From Brevibacterium gallinarum (lineage in GTDB: Bacteria; Actinomycetota; Actinomycetes; Actinomycetales; Brevibacteriaceae), in NCBI RefSeq assembly GCF_014836885.1, contig NZ_JACSPY010000008.1:62001-126000 (forward strand): 64,000 nucleotides of DNA, in the 5' to 3' direction. The notes below the pieces were generated by a model. The model did no database searches, had not been told where the DNA came from, and saw nothing but the letters and a program-made list of their open reading frames with translations. Position numbers and translations under genes: made by a program. Below are positions 60,647 through 64,000 of this stretch, piece by piece. The first letter of the stretch is position 1. Every line of letters starts with the position of its first letter.

Positions 60647-62697
60647 TGTCGACCACTCCAGACTTTTCTGCGTCCCCGGCCGGCGGGAACGGTGTAGGAC
60701 TCAAGATCGAAGATCCGCAGCGGGATCGACCGTTCGACGACGGAGCCGTCCTGGTAGGTGATCGCCGCGGAGATGGTGACTTCATCGACCTCCGAGGCCA
60801 GCGCCTCGATGATCGAGCCGTAGCGTTCGGCGATGACGGAGCGGCGGACCTTGCGGGTGCGGGTGATCTCATCATCATCGGGATCGAACTGCTTGTGCAG
60901 CAGCACGAACCGGCGGATCCGGATGGTTGCGGTGAGATCCTCGTTCGCCCGGGCGATCTCCTCGGCGATGAGCTCGTACACCTCGGGCTTGGAGGCCAGG
61001 TCGGTGTAGGTCGTGAACGACAGCTTCTGGTGCTCAGCCCATGCCGAGACCGTCGCCGGGTCGAGCGTGACGATCGCGCACATCGGATGCTCGGCGTCCA
61101 CCGCCTCGGGATCGGTGACCCCGGTGCCGGCGAAGACGACGGACTCCTCGATGTAGGGGGAGAACTTCAGCTTGTTCTCGATGAAGGCATGGGAGTACAT
61201 CGTGCCGTCGGCGGCGGTGACGACGTCCTTGAGGCGGTCGACGACGACGAGGTGGCCGGCCTCATCGAGGTAGCCGGCGTCACCGGTGTGCAGCCAGCCC
61301 TGCGGGGTGACAGTCTCAGCGGTGGCGGCGTCGTTGAGGTGGTAGCCGCGGAACACCGAGGACGAGCGCAGCATGATCTCCTGCTTGTCGCCGAACTGCA
61401 GTTCGGTGCCCGGCAGCGGTTCGCCGACCGAGGTGTAGGAGACCCCGTCGTCGCGGTGGACGACGGCGATGCCGCAGATCTCGGTCTGGCCGTAGATCTG
61501 CTTGAGGTTGACGCCGATGGCGTGGAAGAACTGGAACACGTCCGGGCCCAGCGGCGCGCCGCCGGTGTAGCAGCGTTTGATGCGGGTCAGCCCGAGCTGT
61601 TCGCGCACCGGCCGGGTCGCTACGGCATCGGCGATCGAGCCGATGAACCTGTCCCAGCCGCTCAGCCGCCTGCCGGAGGTGCGCTTGCTCGCCAGCCGGT
61701 CGGTGATGTCGTATCCCCAGCCGAAGATCGCACGCTTGATCGGGCCGGCCTCGTCGATGCGCACCTGCACCTCGGAGAGCATCGACTCCCAGATCCGGGG
61801 CGGGGCGAACATCACGTCGGGGCCGATCTCGCGCAGGTCCGCTTTCTGGGTGGTGGCGTCTTCGGGGAACGAGATCGTCAGACCGCAGTACAGTCCGCAG
61901 GCCACTGCCAGCATCTGCTCGCCGATCCAGGCGAACGGCAGGATCGAGACGTACCGGTCCTTGGCGACGATCGGGTCGATGCTCGTGAGGTGCTCGGCCA
62001 TCGACAGCAGGTTGGCGTGCGAGAGCTCGGCGAGCTTCGGCTTCGAGGTGGTGCCCGAGGTGGTGCAGATGACGGCGAGGTCGTCGGGGTGGCCGGCGGC
62101 GATCTGCTCATCGAGCCAGCCGGGATTCTCGGCAGCCCACGCGCGGCCGGCGTCTTCGACGTCGGTGAAGTCGAGCAGGATCTCGTCGGTGTACTGCTCC
62201 AGGCCGTGCGGGTCGTAGAACACGATGTGCTCGAGTATGGAGTCGGCGCCGAGCTCGGCGTGCAGGCGCAGCAGCTTGTCGACCTGCTCCTGGTCCTCGG
62301 CGACGACGACGCGGGCGCCGGCGGTGTGCAGGATGTGGGTGAGCTCGCTGCCGAGTGAGGTCGGGTAGATGCCGACGACGCTGGCGCCGAGGGACTGGCA
62401 GGCCAGTTCGGCGATGAGCCATTCGGGCCGGTTGTCGCCGAGCACGGCGACGATGTCACCGCGCGTCACGCCGAGGGTCACGAGCCCGTGGGCGAAGTCG
62501 CGGACGCGCTCGCGGTAGAGCGCCCAGCTCATCGGCTGCCAGATCCCGTAGCGCTTCTCCTGCATCGCCACCCGCTCGGGGTGGGCGGCGGCGAGCGCAT
62601 CGAGGTACTGCGGCATCGTCTTGGTGATGCTGTGCGGCGGCCGGTCGGCGGTGAAGCCGGAGCGGTTGGCGGTGCCGGTCGGCGGTGCGGCGGTCAT
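60643..62697 (-). CDS. AMP-dependent (long-chain-type) acyl-CoA synthetase
   Basis: A 684-residue ANL enzyme. P-loop LAVICTTSGTTSKPKLAELSHANL, IYGQTEICGIAV (adenine motif), GWLHTGDAGYLDEAGHLVVVDRLKDVV (ATP-binding Asp and hinge) and the C-terminal Lys region TRTRKVRRSVI are present; a long insertion near residue 340 is typical of FadD15-like enzymes. It activates a fatty or other hydrophobic acid to acyl-CoA. It is placed between livG and livH and overlaps both by four bases, so acid uptake and activation are tightly coupled. The substrate is not determinable from sequence. Confidence 0.9.
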   Translation of the reverse strand: MTAAPPTGTANRSGFTADRPPHSITKTMPQYLDALAAAHPERVAMQEKRYGIWQPMSWALYRERVRDFAHGLVTLGVTRGDIVAVLGDNRPEWLIAELACQSLGASVVGIYPTSLGSELTHILHTAGARVVVAEDQEQVDKLLRLHAELGADSILEHIVFYDPHGLEQYTDEILLDFTDVEDAGRAWAAENPGWLDEQIAAGHPDDLAVICTTSGTTSKPKLAELSHANLLSMAEHLTSIDPIVAKDRYVSILPFAWIGEQMLAVACGLYCGLTISFPEDATTQKADLREIGPDVMFAPPRIWESMLSEVQVRIDEAGPIKRAIFGWGYDITDRLASKRTSGRRLSGWDRFIGSIADAVATRPVREQLGLTRIKRCYTGGAPLGPDVFQFFHAIGVNLKQIYGQTEICGIAVVHRDDGVSYTSVGEPLPGTELQFGDKQEIMLRSSSVFRGYHLNDAATAETVTPQGWLHTGDAGYLDEAGHLVVVDRLKDVVTAADGTMYSHAFIENKLKFSPYIEESVVFAGTGVTDPEAVDAEHPMCAIVTLDPATVSAWAEHQKLSFTTYTDLASKPEVYELIAEEIARANEDLTATIRIRRFVLLHKQFDPDDDEITRTRKVRRSVIAERYGSIIEALASEVDEVTISAAITYQDGSVVERSIPLRIFDLESYTVPAGRGRRKVWSGRQ

Positions 62698-63611
62698 CGG
62701 ACTGCCTCCGTTCCCAGGTAGGCCTCGATGACCTGCGGATCGGCCATCACCTCGGCGGGGGTGCCGTCGGCGATGACGCGTCCGAAGTCGAGGACGGTGA
62801 CGCGGTTGGAGATATCCATGACGACGTTCATGTCGTGTTCGATGAGAACCATCGAGACGCCGGCGAGTTCGTGGACGTCGAGGATGTAGCGGGCCATGTC
62901 CTCCTTCTCCTCGGCGTTCATGCCGGCCATCGGCTCATCGAGCAACAGCAGCGCCGGCTGCAGCGCCAGCGCCCGGCCGAGCTCGACGCGCTTCTGGATG
63001 CCGTAGGCGAGCGTGCCGACCGGCTTCTTGCGGTAGGCCTGCAGCTGCAGCAGGTCGATGATCTCCTCGACGATCTCGCGGTGCTCGATCTCCTGGCGGC
63101 GCGCCGGGCCGAGCCACAGCATCGCCGAGAGCACGTTCTGGCGCATGTGGATGTGCCGGCCGAGCATCATGTTCTCCAGCACGGTCAGGTGCTCGAAGAG
63201 CTCGATGTTCTGGAAGCTGCGGGCGACGCCGAGGCGGGCGACCCGGTTCGGCGACAGGCGGGTGAGCGTCCGGCTGGCGTATTCGTGCGGGCTGGCGTCG
63301 GTTGCCAGGCGCTCGCGCTCCTCGGGTGAGTGCTCACCGAGGTGGCGGCCGGTCTCACCGACGACGTAGCGCAGCACGATCTCGCCCTCGGTCGGCTTGT
63401 ACAGCCCGGAGACGCAGTTGAGCAGGGAGGACTTGCCCGCGCCGTTGGGGCCGATGACGGCATGGATGGTGCCGGAGGTGACGGCGAAGCTGACGTCGGA
63501 GAGCGCGCGCACACCGCCGAAGCGCAGCGAGAGATCCGAGACCTGCAGCAGCGGCTGGCCCGGCGGCATCGTGCTCCCGTTGAGGGAGTGGCGGTAGGCG
63601 CGTGTTCGCAC
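62694..63611 (-). CDS. livG: Branched-chain-type ABC transporter ATP-binding protein LivG
   Basis: A 305-residue ABC ATPase. Walker A is AVIGPNGAGKSSLLNCVSG. The LivG-type insertion with VARSFQNIELFEHLTVLENMMLGRHI follows, with signature LAYGIQKRVELGRALALQPALLLLDEPMAGMN (Walker B) and switch IEHDMNVVMDIS. A ~35-residue insert (VGETGRHLGEHSPEERERLATDASPHE) precedes the Q-loop region. GTG 63611 is chosen because AAGGAG lies five bases upstream; ATG at MPPGQP is also possible. It is the first gene of the operon, divergent from the IclR-type gene. Confidence 0.92.
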   Translation of the reverse strand: MRTRAYRHSLNGSTMPPGQPLLQVSDLSLRFGGVRALSDVSFAVTSGTIHAVIGPNGAGKSSLLNCVSGLYKPTEGEIVLRYVVGETGRHLGEHSPEERERLATDASPHEYASRTLTRLSPNRVARLGVARSFQNIELFEHLTVLENMMLGRHIHMRQNVLSAMLWLGPARRQEIEHREIVEEIIDLLQLQAYRKKPVGTLAYGIQKRVELGRALALQPALLLLDEPMAGMNAEEKEDMARYILDVHELAGVSMVLIEHDMNVVMDISNRVTVLDFGRVIADGTPAEVMADPQVIEAYLGTEAVR

Positions 63612-63690
63612 GTGATCTCCTTGCGTCGTTGCGAAAGCGAGAGTGAGACAGACCGCTGTGATCGGCGTCACTGTTGAGATAGACAATAGG

Positions 63691-63707
63691 TTTTCAGTAT
63701 GTGAAAA
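63691..63707. promoter_or_regulatory. Candidate IclR operator in the livG-iclR gap
   Basis: TTTTCA (63691-63696) and TGAAAA (63702-63707) form an inverted repeat with a 5-base spacer; TTTTCAGT occurs again at 63730. The 219-base gap is strikingly AT-rich here, as expected of a divergent promoter with repressor sites. Confidence 0.5.
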
Positions 63708-63830
63708 TCAATACTCTCAAGAGAAAAACTTTTCAGTCATCCGGTTCTGCATGTCACGTCGGCATGTGGCAAGCTGACACTCAGGCATGCGGTGACCGCC
63801 GGTGCCTCAGCTCAGGAAGGGGGGCCGCAC

Positions 63831-64000
63831 ATGGCCGGTGAGGGCAATGGCGATGGAGCCACTGGCAGCACCAGCGGCAACGGCTCAGCCCGTGGGGGAC
63901 TCGGCACGATCCGCAATGCGGTCCGGCTGCTCGACCTGCTTGCCGAGGGCCCGCCGCTGCACCACCTGACGGATCTCGCCGCCCGCTCGGGCATGTCGGT
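63831..64000 (+). CDS. IclR-family transcriptional regulator, 3'-truncated by the window
   Basis: Only 56 residues are visible, with no stop before the end. After a Gly/Ser-rich start (~1-22), LGTIRNAVRLLDLLAEGPPLHHLTDLAARSGMSV matches the beginning of the IclR helix-turn-helix (run of hydrophobic residues, then L-TDLA-x-x-SGMS). AGGGGGG precedes the ATG at 63831. It is divergent from the liv operon, so it is the likely regulator of acid uptake and activation. Confidence 0.75.
   Translation, partial: MAGEGNGDGATGSTSGNGSARGGLGTIRNAVRLLDLLAEGPPLHHLTDLAARSGMS

Overview
The window is about 64 kb of high-GC DNA from an actinobacterium. Several things point to Actinomycetota, order Micrococcales. 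It carries the mshA-ybjN-gpm-senX3-regX3 block, the lpqE-carD-ispD-ispF block and cysS-rlmB. It also has mycothiol genes (mshA and a mycothiol-dependent formaldehyde dehydrogenase), a MetPS-type transporter, and many genes whose -10 box lies only 6-7 bases before the start codon (leaderless transcripts). A Brevibacterium-like genus is my guess from gene content; the sequence alone does not prove it. There is one tRNA gene, and I see no insertion sequence, prophage or CRISPR array.

Layout. 1-7.2 kb: partial PLP aminotransferase (MocR type), FUSC-type membrane protein, XRE-cupin regulator divergent from azlCD, DUF2516 protein, alpha/beta hydrolase, mshA, ybjN. 7.2-8.4 kb: a RES/Xre toxin-antitoxin pair set inside the otherwise conserved mshA-gpm block. 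8.5-13.1 kb: gpmA, a DMT exporter, phoU and senX3-regX3 (phosphate signalling). 13.2-14.1 kb: a low-GC orphan gene. 14.1-17.9 kb: lpqE-like lipoprotein, carD, ispD, ispF, a membrane protein and a nitrobindin. 18-26 kb: MHS permease plus M20 peptidase with a divergent LysR regulator, mycothiol formaldehyde detoxification (mscR plus MBL hydrolase), and metPS. 26-28.6 kb: cysS and rlmB. 28.6-29.05 kb: a gene-free stretch full of palindromic repeats. 29-35 kb: MFS, SDR, DUF4032 and two overlapping LacI-type regulators. 35-41.4 kb: fused OtsA-OtsB, a Ser/Thr kinase, a membrane DsbA-like protein, tRNA-Thr and a TfoX-like protein.

41.5-52.3 kb is an amino-sugar and peptidoglycan-recycling island. 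It holds a GlcNAc-type EIIC with a divergent separate EIIB, an EI protein with HPr fused to its C-terminus, and a seven-gene operon murR-murQ-murP-crr-nagA-nagB-HAD in which every gene overlaps the next by 1 or 4 bases. Together these form a complete PTS: EI-HPr passes phosphate to the shared EIIA and then to the two EIIB/EIIC transporters. Imported MurNAc-6-P and GlcNAc-6-P are then converted to fructose-6-P.

52.4-55.3 kb: pirin, YceI and two crcB genes, the second lacking its last membrane helix. 55.3-64 kb: a branched-chain-type ABC importer operon (livG, H, M, K, F) interleaved with two AMP-forming acyl-CoA ligases, divergent from an IclR-type regulator that is cut by the window end. The substrate is probably a carboxylic acid that is activated to its CoA thioester on entry.

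The most unusual points are the EI-HPr fusion, the missing canonical start codon of ispD, a dispersed 14-base repeat that often encodes Ala-Ser-Gly-Ala-Asp/Glu linkers, two sets of intergenic palindromic repeats, a long AT-rich perfect palindrome, and a low-GC orphan with an HEPN-like R-x5-H motif.
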